A DNA stretch of 64,000 nucleotides from Tautonia plasticadhaerens. Lineage in GTDB: Bacteria > Planctomycetota > Planctomycetia > Isosphaerales > Isosphaeraceae. Below are positions 1-6,486 of this stretch, piece by piece. The stretch's first letter is position 1. Every line of letters starts with the position of its first letter. The stretch spans positions 248,001 to 312,000 of the forward strand of contig NZ_CP036426.1 in NCBI RefSeq assembly GCF_007752535.1, in the 5' to 3' direction. The position numbers and the translations under genes are program-made. Under the pieces are notes generated by a model. It was not told where the DNA came from. It saw only the letters and a list, made by a program, of their open reading frames with translations, and ran no database searches.

Positions 1-849
1 TTGGCCCGCCGCCTCTGGTTCCGCCAGCCGTGGCCCGACGGACAGGAGAACTCCTTCCCCGAGGGGACGCGGACCCTCTGGGTGCCCGGCGATCGTCACT
101 ACGCGCAATTGATGGAACTGGCATCCTCGTACGGACTGCCCGACGAAGCCCTGTTGTTCAACGCCTCGCCGGACGACCCGACGGACGGCCTTGACCTGGA
201 CGACCCGGCCGAGTTGGGGAAGCTTGCCGATCGGATCGAGACCGAGTCGCCCGGACTCGTGATCGTCGACACGGTCGGGATGAGCACCGGGCGGAATCTC
301 TGCAGGCCCGAGGATGCCAACGCTTACTTCGGGCCCCTCATGGACATCGCCCGAGAGACCGGCGCGGCGTTCCTGCTACTGACCCACCTGAGCAAGAACG
401 GCGATGCCCTGGGCCGACGCTTCACCGGAGCTTGCCGGGTGGTCTGGAAGATGACCGCCCCGGATCCCGAGAACCAGCCTGATCGCCGGCGGGTGTGGGT
501 CGACAAGACGTTCTCGATCAATCCTCCTGTCCTGGGGATGTCATTCGGAGACGCCGATTGTTCGTTCGACTTCTCTCCGCCATCCGAGCCCGAGCCGGTG
601 CCCCGCAAACGAGGCCCGGCTCCCGAGAAGCTTGAGGCGTGCAAGCAGTGGCTGGTCGAGCGATTGGCCTGCCCGTCCCCCGTCAACGAAGTCCGTCGGG
701 ATTCCGAGAAGGAGAAGTACTCGTCCGGGACCTTGTACGACGCCCGTGACGCCCTGGGTGTTGAGGAGTACATGGTCGATCGTCGGAAGTGGTGGAAGCT
801 CCCAGGGGAGATGGAGTCCGACTCAAGCGAAGTCGAGACGGCGTTCTGA
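1..849 (+). CDS. RepA-like AAA ATPase (AAA_25 type), 5' end cut by the window
   Basis: This is the C-terminal part of a RecA-fold ATPase of the RepA/AAA_25 kind found in plasmid and integrative-element replication modules; the family is thought to act as a hexameric helicase at the element origin. A Walker B-like strand (GLVIVDTVG, about residues 84-92 of the visible part) and a following LLLTHLSK strand are present. No Walker A P-loop is visible because the gene enters from the left edge; the TTG at position 1 is only the first in-frame codon, not a proven start. The C-terminal 80 residues (basic, then a winged-helix-like stretch) may bind DNA. It lies upstream of an iteron-like repeat block and a primase, which fits a replication role. 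Family assignment is probable; the helicase function is inferred. Confidence 0.7.
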   Translation: MARRLWFRQPWPDGQENSFPEGTRTLWVPGDRHYAQLMELASSYGLPDEALLFNASPDDPTDGLDLDDPAELGKLADRIETESPGLVIVDTVGMSTGRNLCRPEDANAYFGPLMDIARETGAAFLLLTHLSKNGDALGRRFTGACRVVWKMTAPDPENQPDRRRVWVDKTFSINPPVLGMSFGDADCSFDFSPPSEPEPVPRKRGPAPEKLEACKQWLVERLACPSPVNEVRRDSEKEKYSSGTLYDARDALGVEEYMVDRRKWWKLPGEMESDSSEVETAF

Positions 850-854
850 CCCCC

Positions 855-968
855 TGTCGGAGTTGTCAGAGATGAACGATCGCCGAACTCTGACAACCCC
901 GACAAGAACTGGGTGTTTGTCGGAGTTGTCGGTCCCCTATACCAACTCGGAAACCCCGACAACCGACA
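855..968. repeat. Iteron-like cluster of inverted repeats between RepA-like ATPase and primase
   Basis: The 13-mer TGTCGGAGTTGTC occurs at 855-867 and 918-930. Its near-complement GACAACCCCGACA lies at 892-904, and a shortened version (GACAACCGACA) at 958-968. The first pair forms 17-nt arms (855-871 and 888-904) with one mismatch around a 16-nt centre. Such alternating repeats beside a replication gene look like replication-initiator or repressor sites. The repeats are read directly; the function is inferred. Confidence 0.55.
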
Positions 969-1067
969 CGGCATCCGAGGCGGATCGTGGCGGGTTCTGG
1001 CGGATCCGCTGCGAGTCTCCCTCTGATCGGGCGGTTCGACCACCAGAGAACCCTAGGAGCGAGCATC

Positions 1068-2252
1068 ATGGGCTTGAAGGTCTCGGAGATCTGGCGGATG
1101 CAGGCCACGGGAGGCCCCCGAACCGATTGGAAGGCCGAGCGGGACAAGGTCGATCTGGCCGGGGTGGTGACCGCCCTCCTCGGCCCAGCTCCCGGCCGGC
1201 GTGGCGAGCATGGCCGTCGCATCTGGTGTCGCTGCCCGTTCCATGACGATGCCAACCCCTCGTTCTGTGTCGACCCCGGCAAGCCCTGGTGGCGCTGCTA
1301 CGGATGCGACGAGCACGGCGATGCCGTCTCGCTGGTCATGAAACTGCGGGATGTCACCTTCCGCGAGGCGGTGGCCTATCTCACCGGCGGTGGCTCCCTG
1401 CCTGCAGGAAGCACGCCTCGGCCAGCCCGGCCGAGCAAACGGACGAGGTCAGTCGAAGAGGGACGCACTCCGCTTCAAAATGCCTCCCGGCCTGAGCCTT
1501 CTGGGATGGCGCCGGAAGCCACCTCTGCCCTCATCGAAGCCGCCTCGGCTCGCCTGTGGACCTCCGACGGAGCCTCGGCCCTGTCCTACTTGACCGGCCC
1601 TGCCCGCGGACTGAAGCCCGAGACTATCCGGGCCGCCAAACTTGGGGTTACGCCGCCCCTGGACCTACCCGGTAAGCCGAGCGGAATTGTCGTCCCGTGG
1701 TTCTGCGGTGCGGCGCCGGTCCTCGTGAAGTTCCGCCAGCCGAAGCCAAATCGGCCGAAGTATCGCGAGGTGTTCCGCGACCGGGCAGGCCTGAGTGGCA
1801 TCTATCCCGGTCCTGAGGCGATCCGGCCAGGCCGACCGATCATCGTGGTCGAAGGCGAATTCGATGCCTTACTGCTCGGCCAGGAGCTCGGGGAACTGGC
1901 CGCCGTGGTGACGCTGGGGTGCGCCTCGATCCGGCCGACCCCGGAAGTACTCGGGGCCATGCTCGTGGCGGCCTCCTGGTTCATCGCCACCGACTCCGAC
2001 GTGGCGGGCGATAAGGCCGCCTCCTCCTGGCCCGCCTCGGCCCGAAGAATCCGCCCACCCGAGCCGTACAACGACTGGACCGAGGTCAAGGCTGACGGCG
2101 TCGACCTCGGCCGATGGTGGCGCGAGGTCCTCACAGGCATCGACCGGCCTGCCCTCTTCACCTGGCCCGAGCTGGAGCGCCAGCGATGGGCCGAGCCGAC
2201 CGATGCGGACGAGCCCCCGAACGTCCTCGCCGATGAGCCTTCTCCGGATTGA
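1068..2252 (+). CDS. CHC2 zinc-finger/Toprim primase (DnaG-like) of the mobile element
   Basis: A 394-residue primase-like protein that would make RNA primers for element replication. The N-terminal CHC2 zinc finger has Cys56, His59, Cys77 and Cys80 (CPFHDD ... CYGCDEHGD). The Toprim part shows the acidic strand VVEGEFDALL and, further on, the ATDSDVAGD motif that binds metal. It lacks the DnaB-interaction domain of chromosomal DnaG and is shorter than DnaG (about 580-600 residues), as is usual for plasmid or phage primases. The ATG at 1068 is chosen because TAGGAG lies 8 nt upstream; an open frame continues further upstream without a better start. It follows the ATPase after a 218-bp gap holding the iteron-like repeats, and precedes the XRE and integrase genes on the same strand. 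Confidence 0.82.
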   Translation: MGLKVSEIWRMQATGGPRTDWKAERDKVDLAGVVTALLGPAPGRRGEHGRRIWCRCPFHDDANPSFCVDPGKPWWRCYGCDEHGDAVSLVMKLRDVTFREAVAYLTGGGSLPAGSTPRPARPSKRTRSVEEGRTPLQNASRPEPSGMAPEATSALIEAASARLWTSDGASALSYLTGPARGLKPETIRAAKLGVTPPLDLPGKPSGIVVPWFCGAAPVLVKFRQPKPNRPKYREVFRDRAGLSGIYPGPEAIRPGRPIIVVEGEFDALLLGQELGELAAVVTLGCASIRPTPEVLGAMLVAASWFIATDSDVAGDKAASSWPASARRIRPPEPYNDWTEVKADGVDLGRWWREVLTGIDRPALFTWPELERQRWAEPTDADEPPNVLADEPSPD

Positions 2253-2268
2253 GCAGAGCTGTTCATGC

Positions 2269-2297
2269 TTGCCCACGCGCAAAGCATTCGCTACGAT
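2269..2297 (+). promoter_or_regulatory. Putative promoter of the XRE-integrase pair
   Basis: TTGCCC (2269-2274), a 17-nt spacer and TACGAT (2292-2297) match sigma-70 boxes at 4/6 each. The -10 box ends 8 nt before the ATG of the XRE gene, so the transcript would be leaderless or nearly so, which agrees with the weak ribosome-binding site there. Predicted from sequence only. Confidence 0.4.
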
Positions 2298-2305
2298 GGA
2301 TCGGC

Positions 2306-2524
2306 ATGGAGAACAGTCGTCGATTCAGCGATCAGATCCGCGACGCGGTGAATGCCTCGGGCATGAGCCGCTATGCCCTCTGCAAGGCGATCGGGCTGAA
2401 CCAGGGAGCGATGAGCAGGTTCATGAGCGGCAAGGGCGGAATGAGCTTGGAGAACCTCGATCGGCTGGCCGAGCTGCTGGGGCTGTCGATCGTCACGAAG
2501 CCAAACGATGAAGGGAGCGAGTGA
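2306..2524 (+). CDS. Small XRE-family HTH regulator
   Basis: A 72-residue protein that is almost entirely one Cro/C1-type helix-turn-helix (about residues 5-62; the recognition region reads LCKAIGLNQGAMSRFMSGK). Such proteins repress or license excision and replication genes of integrated elements. The ATG at 2306 (MENSRRF) is preferred over the in-frame 2249 start because the earlier one overlaps the primase stop and the putative promoter. The stop is 3 nt before the integrase ATG, so the two are probably cotranscribed. The target operator is unknown; the inverted repeats at 855-968 are a candidate. Confidence 0.75.
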   Translation: MENSRRFSDQIRDAVNASGMSRYALCKAIGLNQGAMSRFMSGKGGMSLENLDRLAELLGLSIVTKPNDEGSE

Positions 2525-2527
2525 CCG

Positions 2528-4204
2528 ATGGGATCGCTGAGGAAACGCGGGAAGGTCTGGTACTTCCGCTATACCGACGCCGATGGCGTGAAACGCGAGA
2601 TGAAGGGATGTCCCGATCGCCGGGAGACCGAGGCGATGGCCCGCGCCGCCGAGTCGGAAGCCGCCAGGACCCGGGCCGGCCTTTCCGACCCCAAGGCCGA
2701 CGCCTATCGTCGCCACGAGGCCCGGTCGCTGGCCGATCACCTCTCCGAGTGGCGCCAAGACATGATGACCCGCGGCAAGACGGCCCGGCACGCCGATCAG
2801 TACCACGATCGGGCGGGGAAGCTGGTCGCGATCATCCGCGGAGCCCGACCCGGTGAACTCGAGCCCGGGAGGAAGGCCGAGGCGCTGGAACGTGCAGGCG
2901 TCCTGCTGGCGGGAATCCTCCGCTCTGCTCGACCCTCCGATCTGGCTCCCGAGCGGATCCAGACGGCCCTTGCGATGCTCAGGGAGGTCGGAAAGGCGAA
3001 TCAGACGGTCAACCACTATCGAGCCGCCATCCGTGCCTTCTGCCGGTGGGCCTTCGACAAGGGGAGACTCCGCGAGAACCCCATGCGGGGGGTGTCAGGG
3101 TTCAACGCCGACGAGGACATCCGGCACGTCCGGCGAAGCCTCTCCGATGACGAACTCGCCCGGCTGATCCGGGCCGCTGACCAGGGGCCCGAATTCTTCG
3201 GGATGCCTGGCCCGTTGCGAGCGATGGCCTATCGTGTCGCCGCCTCGACCGGCTTCCGGGCCGACGAGATGCGCAAGCTGACGCCCGAGGCGTTCCGCCT
3301 GGACGGCCCCGAGCCGACGATCTTCCTCCGCGCCGGCTCGACGAAGAACCGCCGTCCGGCCGACCAGCCGATCCCGCTGGCCCTGGCCCCCGACCTGGCC
3401 CGATGGCTCCGGGGCCAGCCCCTCGGGGTGACCGTGTTCCCGCTGCACCACGAGACGGCCAAGGCGATCCGCCGCGACCTGGAGGCCGCCGGGATTCCCT
3501 ATGAAACCGACGAGGGGGTGGCCGACTTCCACTCGCTCCGGTCCTACTACGTCTCTGCCCTCGTCCGATCCGGGGCGAGCATCAAGGAGGTCCAGACGCT
3601 GGCCCGCCATGCCAAGCCGCAGACGACCCTGAACCACTATGCCAAGGTCAGCGTGCGGGATCTCCGGGGCGCGGTGGAGAGTCTGCCCTCGCCTCCGTCG
3701 GCCGATCCGGAGCCCGAGGCCCTCGCTGCTACGGGGACGGAGGACCTTCGCATCAACCTTCCCCTTGCCCACTATTTGCCCACCGAAGGGGACGGATCGG
3801 GTCGGGAGTCGTCGGCTCCTGGCGGATTGGGAGTCTTCGCCGGACGTGTGGCCGAAAACGAGAACACTCCCGAAACCCTTGGAATTGAGGGGGTTGGGCG
3901 TGTGTTGTCGGCTTCTGTCGTGTCGAGCGGAGAGGGGGGGATTCGAACCCCCGAGCCGGGTTTGACCCCGACTAACGGTTTAGCAAACCGCCGCTTTCAG
4001 CCACTCAGCCACCTCTCCAGATGGCGGGGAGGACCGGGAAAAGGGGCCGTCCCCAACGAGAGACATTATCCGACGCCAGGTCCGGGAGTCAACGAGCGAT
4101 CGGGCGCTTTTCGGCCGGGGGAGCCGCTCAGGGGAGCAGGCCCGCCAGCGCCCGGCCGGCGGCGGCGCCGAGGGCGGCGCAGGCGAAGCCGAGCGAGGCG
4201 CTGA
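2528..4204 (+). CDS. Tyrosine site-specific integrase whose frame runs through the target tRNA
   Basis: A phage-type integrase that would insert and excise the element at the tRNA-Ser gene. The N-terminal part has an arm-type DNA-binding segment (RKRGKVWYFRYTDADG) followed by a SAM-like core-binding domain. The catalytic domain shows Arg about 244 (STGFRADEM), Lys about 272, the HSLR His/Arg pair near 335-338, a later His (ARHAK) and the nucleophile Tyr about 371 (NHYAKV). Family members normally end about 20-60 residues after the Tyr. Here no stop occurs: from about residue 467 the frame is antisense tRNA-Ser and then chromosomal DNA, ending at 4204 and overlapping the crcB 3' end by 77 nt. 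A plausible explanation is that the native stop lay across the attachment core and was lost on integration. Start ATG 2528 has GGGAGCGAG upstream. Confidence 0.88.
   Translation: MGSLRKRGKVWYFRYTDADGVKREMKGCPDRRETEAMARAAESEAARTRAGLSDPKADAYRRHEARSLADHLSEWRQDMMTRGKTARHADQYHDRAGKLVAIIRGARPGELEPGRKAEALERAGVLLAGILRSARPSDLAPERIQTALAMLREVGKANQTVNHYRAAIRAFCRWAFDKGRLRENPMRGVSGFNADEDIRHVRRSLSDDELARLIRAADQGPEFFGMPGPLRAMAYRVAASTGFRADEMRKLTPEAFRLDGPEPTIFLRAGSTKNRRPADQPIPLALAPDLARWLRGQPLGVTVFPLHHETAKAIRRDLEAAGIPYETDEGVADFHSLRSYYVSALVRSGASIKEVQTLARHAKPQTTLNHYAKVSVRDLRGAVESLPSPPSADPEPEALAATGTEDLRINLPLAHYLPTEGDGSGRESSAPGGLGVFAGRVAENENTPETLGIEGVGRVLSASVVSSGEGGIRTPEPGLTPTNGLANRRFQPLSHLSRWRGGPGKGAVPNERHYPTPGPGVNERSGAFRPGEPLRGAGPPAPGRRRRRGRRRRSRARR
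3928..3950. other. Probable attachment site (att) at the tRNA-Ser 3' end
   Basis: The integrase gene reads into the 3' half of the tRNA-Ser gene, the usual core position for tyrosine integrases. The T-arm and acceptor region here is the likely crossover region. The exact core cannot be defined without the other end of the element. Confidence 0.4.
3928..4018 (-). tRNA. tRNA-Ser (GCU anticodon)
   Basis: On the minus strand the 7-bp acceptor stem is GGAGAGG/CCTCTCC, followed by a D-arm, the anticodon loop TTTGCTAAA (anticodon GCU), a long class II variable arm, and a T-arm with GGGGG-TTCGAAT-CCCCC. The discriminator base is G at 3928, as in other tRNA-Ser; CCA is not encoded. The gene is intact despite the adjacent integrated element. 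Confidence 0.95.
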
Positions 4205-4538
4205 GGGTCATGTAGCCGAGGCTCCGGAGCCAGGCGGCCTGGTGCCAGAGTCGGAGCGACTCCAGGGCGAAGGTCGAGAAGGTCGTGTAGCCGCCTAGCA
4301 GCCCGACCAGCACCAGCAGCGTCAGGGCCTCGGAGCCGGGGGTCGGCGAGGGCCTCCAGCGGTCGAAGGCCGAGGCGAGCAGGCCCAGCAGGAAGCAGCC
4401 GGAGACGTTGATCAGCAGGGTCGGCCAGGGGAACTTCAGGCCGGACCAGCCGGCGATCCAGAGGCCGAGCCAGTACCGGGCATTGGCGCCCAGGGCACCC
4501 CCGAGTCCCAGGGCCAGCACCTTGGTTGGCCAGTTCAC
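4128..4538 (-). CDS. crcB: Fluoride ion channel CrcB/FluC
   Basis: A 136-residue, four-helix membrane protein of the CrcB/Fluc family, which exports fluoride as an antiparallel dimer in the inner membrane. Family hallmarks are the N-terminal GGALGANARYWLG and the GLLGGYTTFSTFALE segment carrying the conserved Phe/Thr/Ser track. Length is normal for the family (about 125-135). The GTG at 4538 is chosen because GAGGAG lies 7 nt upstream; the open frame further upstream is not CrcB-like. I see no fluoride riboswitch in front of it. It is divergent from the phosphatase gene and its 3' end overlaps the integrase frame on the other strand. Confidence 0.92.
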   Translation of the reverse strand: MNWPTKVLALGLGGALGANARYWLGLWIAGWSGLKFPWPTLLINVSGCFLLGLLASAFDRWRPSPTPGSEALTLLVLVGLLGGYTTFSTFALESLRLWHQAAWLRSLGYMTLSASLGFACAALGAAAGRALAGLLP

Positions 4539-4581
4539 GGGCCGCTCCTCACCGCTTGGTCCCGCCGGGACTCGACTGGGA

Positions 4582-4609
4582 TTGACCGTCGGGGAGGGCC
4601 GGATACAGT
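4582..4609 (+). promoter_or_regulatory. Putative promoter of the phosphatase gene
   Basis: TTGACC (4582-4587), a 16-nt spacer and TACAGT (4604-4609) give 5/6 and 4/6 matches to sigma-70 boxes, in the divergent region between crcB and the phosphatase. It overlaps an in-frame GTG at 4608, which argues for the downstream start at 4698. Confidence 0.42.
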
Positions 4610-4697
4610 GCCCCCGGCCTCCCGGGCGGGGACCTCCCCCAGGCCCGAGCGGTCCATTGTTCCGATCCCGGGCACCGGGGGAAAGGGCGGGGCGACC

Positions 4698-5462
4698 GTG
4701 GACTCGGACCCGAATCGATCGGCATCGGCGACCTCCCGGCGTTCCCGACGGCCCCGCCGCCTCGCCCGGCTGGCGGTCGCCTCGGCGGTGGTCGCCTTGG
4801 CGGCCCTGGCGGTCTTCCACCGGCCGATCTTCCTGGGGAACGTCGGCGAGGTGGCCCCGGGGCGGGTCTATCGCTGCTCCCAGCCCAAGGGGAACCTCGA
4901 CGCGCTGCTCGCTTCCCTCCGGCCCGGGTCGATCCTCAACCTCCGGGGCGGATCGTACGCCGACGACTGGTACCTCGCCGAGGTCCGGGCCAGCGACCGG
5001 CTCGGGATCGACTTCTACGACTTCCCGATGGAGGCCACCCGACGCCCCTCCCGGTCCGAGCTGCTGACCCTGATCGACGTGATCGACCGCTGCCGGTACC
5101 CCCTGCTCATCCACTGCAAGTCTGGGGCGGACCGCACCGGGCTGGCCAGCGCACTGGCCCTGATGCTCCTGGAAGGCCGGCCCCCGGACCGGGCCCGGGA
5201 GCAGTTCTCGATCTCCTACGGCCACGTCCCGATCGGCGGCCCGGAGCGCCTGCACGAGCCCCTGATCGAGTACGAGCAGTGGCTCTCGGCCGAGGGCCGG
5301 TCGCATTCCCCGGCGTTGTTCCGGGGATGGGTCGAGCGGCACTACCGGGACGAGGGGCCGCCGGAGACGGGGACCTCCCCCTCCTCCCCGCTGGAGCCGG
5401 GGTCGAGGATGGGCCCGCCGTCCGAATGGCTGGCGAAGTGGGGTCGGGCCTCTCGCGGTTGA
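4698..5462 (+). CDS. Membrane-anchored dual-specificity/tyrosine phosphatase
   Basis: A 254-residue protein with the cysteine-phosphatase signature HCKSGADRTG (catalytic Cys about 139, phosphate-binding Arg five residues on) and an upstream region with Asp residues that could serve as general acid. The N-terminus is Arg-rich and then hydrophobic (about residues 22-42), so the enzyme is probably anchored with its catalytic domain outside the cytoplasm. The GTG at 4698 is preferred because a purine-rich GGGAAAGGG lies upstream and the alternative GTG at 4608 falls inside the putative -10 box. Families of this kind dephosphorylate Tyr/Ser/Thr or inositol phosphates; the substrate cannot be told here. 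The last 40 residues are Pro/Gly/Ser rich. Confidence 0.75.
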   Translation: MDSDPNRSASATSRRSRRPRRLARLAVASAVVALAALAVFHRPIFLGNVGEVAPGRVYRCSQPKGNLDALLASLRPGSILNLRGGSYADDWYLAEVRASDRLGIDFYDFPMEATRRPSRSELLTLIDVIDRCRYPLLIHCKSGADRTGLASALALMLLEGRPPDRAREQFSISYGHVPIGGPERLHEPLIEYEQWLSAEGRSHSPALFRGWVERHYRDEGPPETGTSPSSPLEPGSRMGPPSEWLAKWGRASRG

Positions 5463-5506
5463 TCCGGATTTGACCGGAGACTCCCCCCGGCCGACCCACC
5501 CCGGCT

Positions 5507-5534
5507 GGATCGGCCTCGCCCGATCGGCCGATCC
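5507..5534. terminator. Hairpin between the phosphatase gene and the next gene
   Basis: A 9-bp perfect stem (GGATCGGCC at 5507-5515 with GGCCGATCC at 5526-5534) and a 10-nt loop lie 45 nt after the phosphatase stop. There is no T-tract, so termination is only possible. Confidence 0.3.
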
Positions 5535-5581
5535 GACCCCCGGATGACCGGGATCGGATCGAGCCAGGGAGGGCCGTCGCC

Positions 5582-6148
5582 ATGCTCCGCTTCGACGTTC
5601 GATGGGTGATCGTGCTGGTCGGCATGGGGACGGTCGGTGTGCCGGCGAATGGGCAGGATCCCCGGGGACCGGGGATCCCGGCGCCGCCGACGGGCCTGGC
5701 GGTCCGGTCCCTGGACGACCTCGTCCGGCTCGACCCGGCCGCGCTAGAGCTGCTCTACCGGCAGTCGCCGCCGGCCCCGATCCCGAACGGCAAGGTGGTC
5801 GGCCGCCCGGTGGTGATGCCCGGCTCGGTGGCGGCCGTCCCGGCCTCCCGGGCCGGGCGGCTGGTCTGGCAGGGGAAGGTGTTCGACCCGGCCGCCGGGA
5901 TCGCTGAGAACCGGTTCTTCGGGGTCCGGGCGATCAAGGGCGAGTTGTATTACGCCGAGTCCTGGCTCGACGGCGGGCCCGCCCTGATCCTCGACTACGG
6001 CCGGACCTCCAAGGTCTACGGCCGGTACCGGGACGAGCTTCGAGAGGTGGCCCCCGGCTTGGTGCTCGGCCTGATGTACGACCGTCGCGGCCCCGTCCCG
6101 AAGCGGACGAGGTTCTTCGCGCTGGACTACGGCTCGGCGTCCCACTGA
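5582..6148 (+). CDS. Secreted hypothetical protein
   Basis: A 188-residue protein I do not recognise with confidence. A signal peptide is visible (MLRFDVRWVIVLVGMGTVGVPANG, cleavage near 24). The mature part begins with a Pro-rich stretch, then LDDLVRLDPAALELLYRQ, and a compact domain (about 70-188) that includes NGKVVGRPVV, FDPAAGIAENRFFGVRAIKG and a hydrophobic GLVLGLMYDRRG near the end. The NGK...GR...FFGVRAIKG layout resembles GXWXG/DUF4334-type lipocalin-like small proteins, but that is only an impression. AGGGAGG lies upstream of the ATG. It is probably exported or periplasmic; no partner gene is evident. Confidence 0.65.
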   Translation: MLRFDVRWVIVLVGMGTVGVPANGQDPRGPGIPAPPTGLAVRSLDDLVRLDPAALELLYRQSPPAPIPNGKVVGRPVVMPGSVAAVPASRAGRLVWQGKVFDPAAGIAENRFFGVRAIKGELYYAESWLDGGPALILDYGRTSKVYGRYRDELREVAPGLVLGLMYDRRGPVPKRTRFFALDYGSASH

Positions 6149-6265
6149 CGTCCCCGGACGGCCGGGCGCCGGCCATCTCGCCCGGGGTCTGGGGGAGGCC
6201 GCCTCGTCGGCGGGCCCGATCGGGCGAGGATCGGCCGTCGTTTCGATCCCATGAGGGGGGCGGGG

Positions 6266-6287
6266 CCGCCCGGCCATGGCCGGGCGG
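6266..6287. terminator. Perfect 22-bp palindrome between convergent genes
   Basis: The 22 bases are their own reverse complement (arms CCGCCCGGCCA / TGGCCGGGCGG). They sit between the convergent genes ending at 6148 (+) and 6319 (-). There is no U-tract; it could be a bidirectional terminator or a protein-binding site. Confidence 0.4.
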
Positions 6288-6318
6288 GCGGGGCTCCATC
6301 GCCCCAGGTCGTCGCCGC

Positions 6319-6486
6319 TCAGGCCGCGACCGGGTCGAGGCTCGGGATCGGCTCGTCCAGCGTGTCGACCACCAGCGAGGCGATCAGCCACTCGATCGGC
6401 AGTCCCAGCATCTGCGCCTCGTCCCGCAGGACGCTGAAGAGTTCGGGGGACAGGGTGACCGACAGTTCCGCGGCGCTCTGGTTCAT
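6319..6486 (-). CDS. Small ribbon-helix-helix-like protein (55 aa)
   Basis: Reading from the ATG at 6486 gives a 55-residue protein beginning MNQSAAELSVTLSPELFSVL and continuing RDEAQMLGLPIEWLIASLVVDTL. A short beta strand (LSVTLS) followed by two helices is the pattern of CopG/Arc ribbon-helix-helix proteins, which are DNA-binding dimers and often antitoxins. TGAGGACT lies about 10 nt upstream as a ribosome-binding site. No toxin gene adjoins it, and the upstream 1.3 kb is gene-free, so it may be a stand-alone regulator. Codon composition matches the genome. The fold call is inference from pattern. Confidence 0.6.
   Translation of the reverse strand: MNQSAAELSVTLSPELFSVLRDEAQMLGLPIEWLIASLVVDTLDEPIPSLDPVAA

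Larger units (their letters stand above)
1..3950. mobile_element. Right end of an integrated mobile element (RepA-like ATPase, primase, XRE, integrase)
   Basis: Four same-strand genes (RepA-like ATPase, CHC2 primase, XRE regulator, tyrosine integrase) are packed up to the 3' end of a tRNA-Ser gene, the classic target of tyrosine integrases. They form a replication-plus-integration set typical of small integrative plasmids or satellite elements. The left end and the second att copy lie outside the window, so size and cargo are unknown. The right border is placed near the tRNA 3' end by inference. Confidence 0.7.

Noticed and set aside
3639-3965. Open frame ending in RGGFEPPSRV on the plus strand
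   Set aside because: This phrase is the well-known translation of antisense tRNA-Ser; the frame overlaps the integrase and the tRNA and has no other support.
4539-4697. Fluoride riboswitch upstream of crcB
   Set aside because: I looked for the conserved crcB-motif segments and did not find them.
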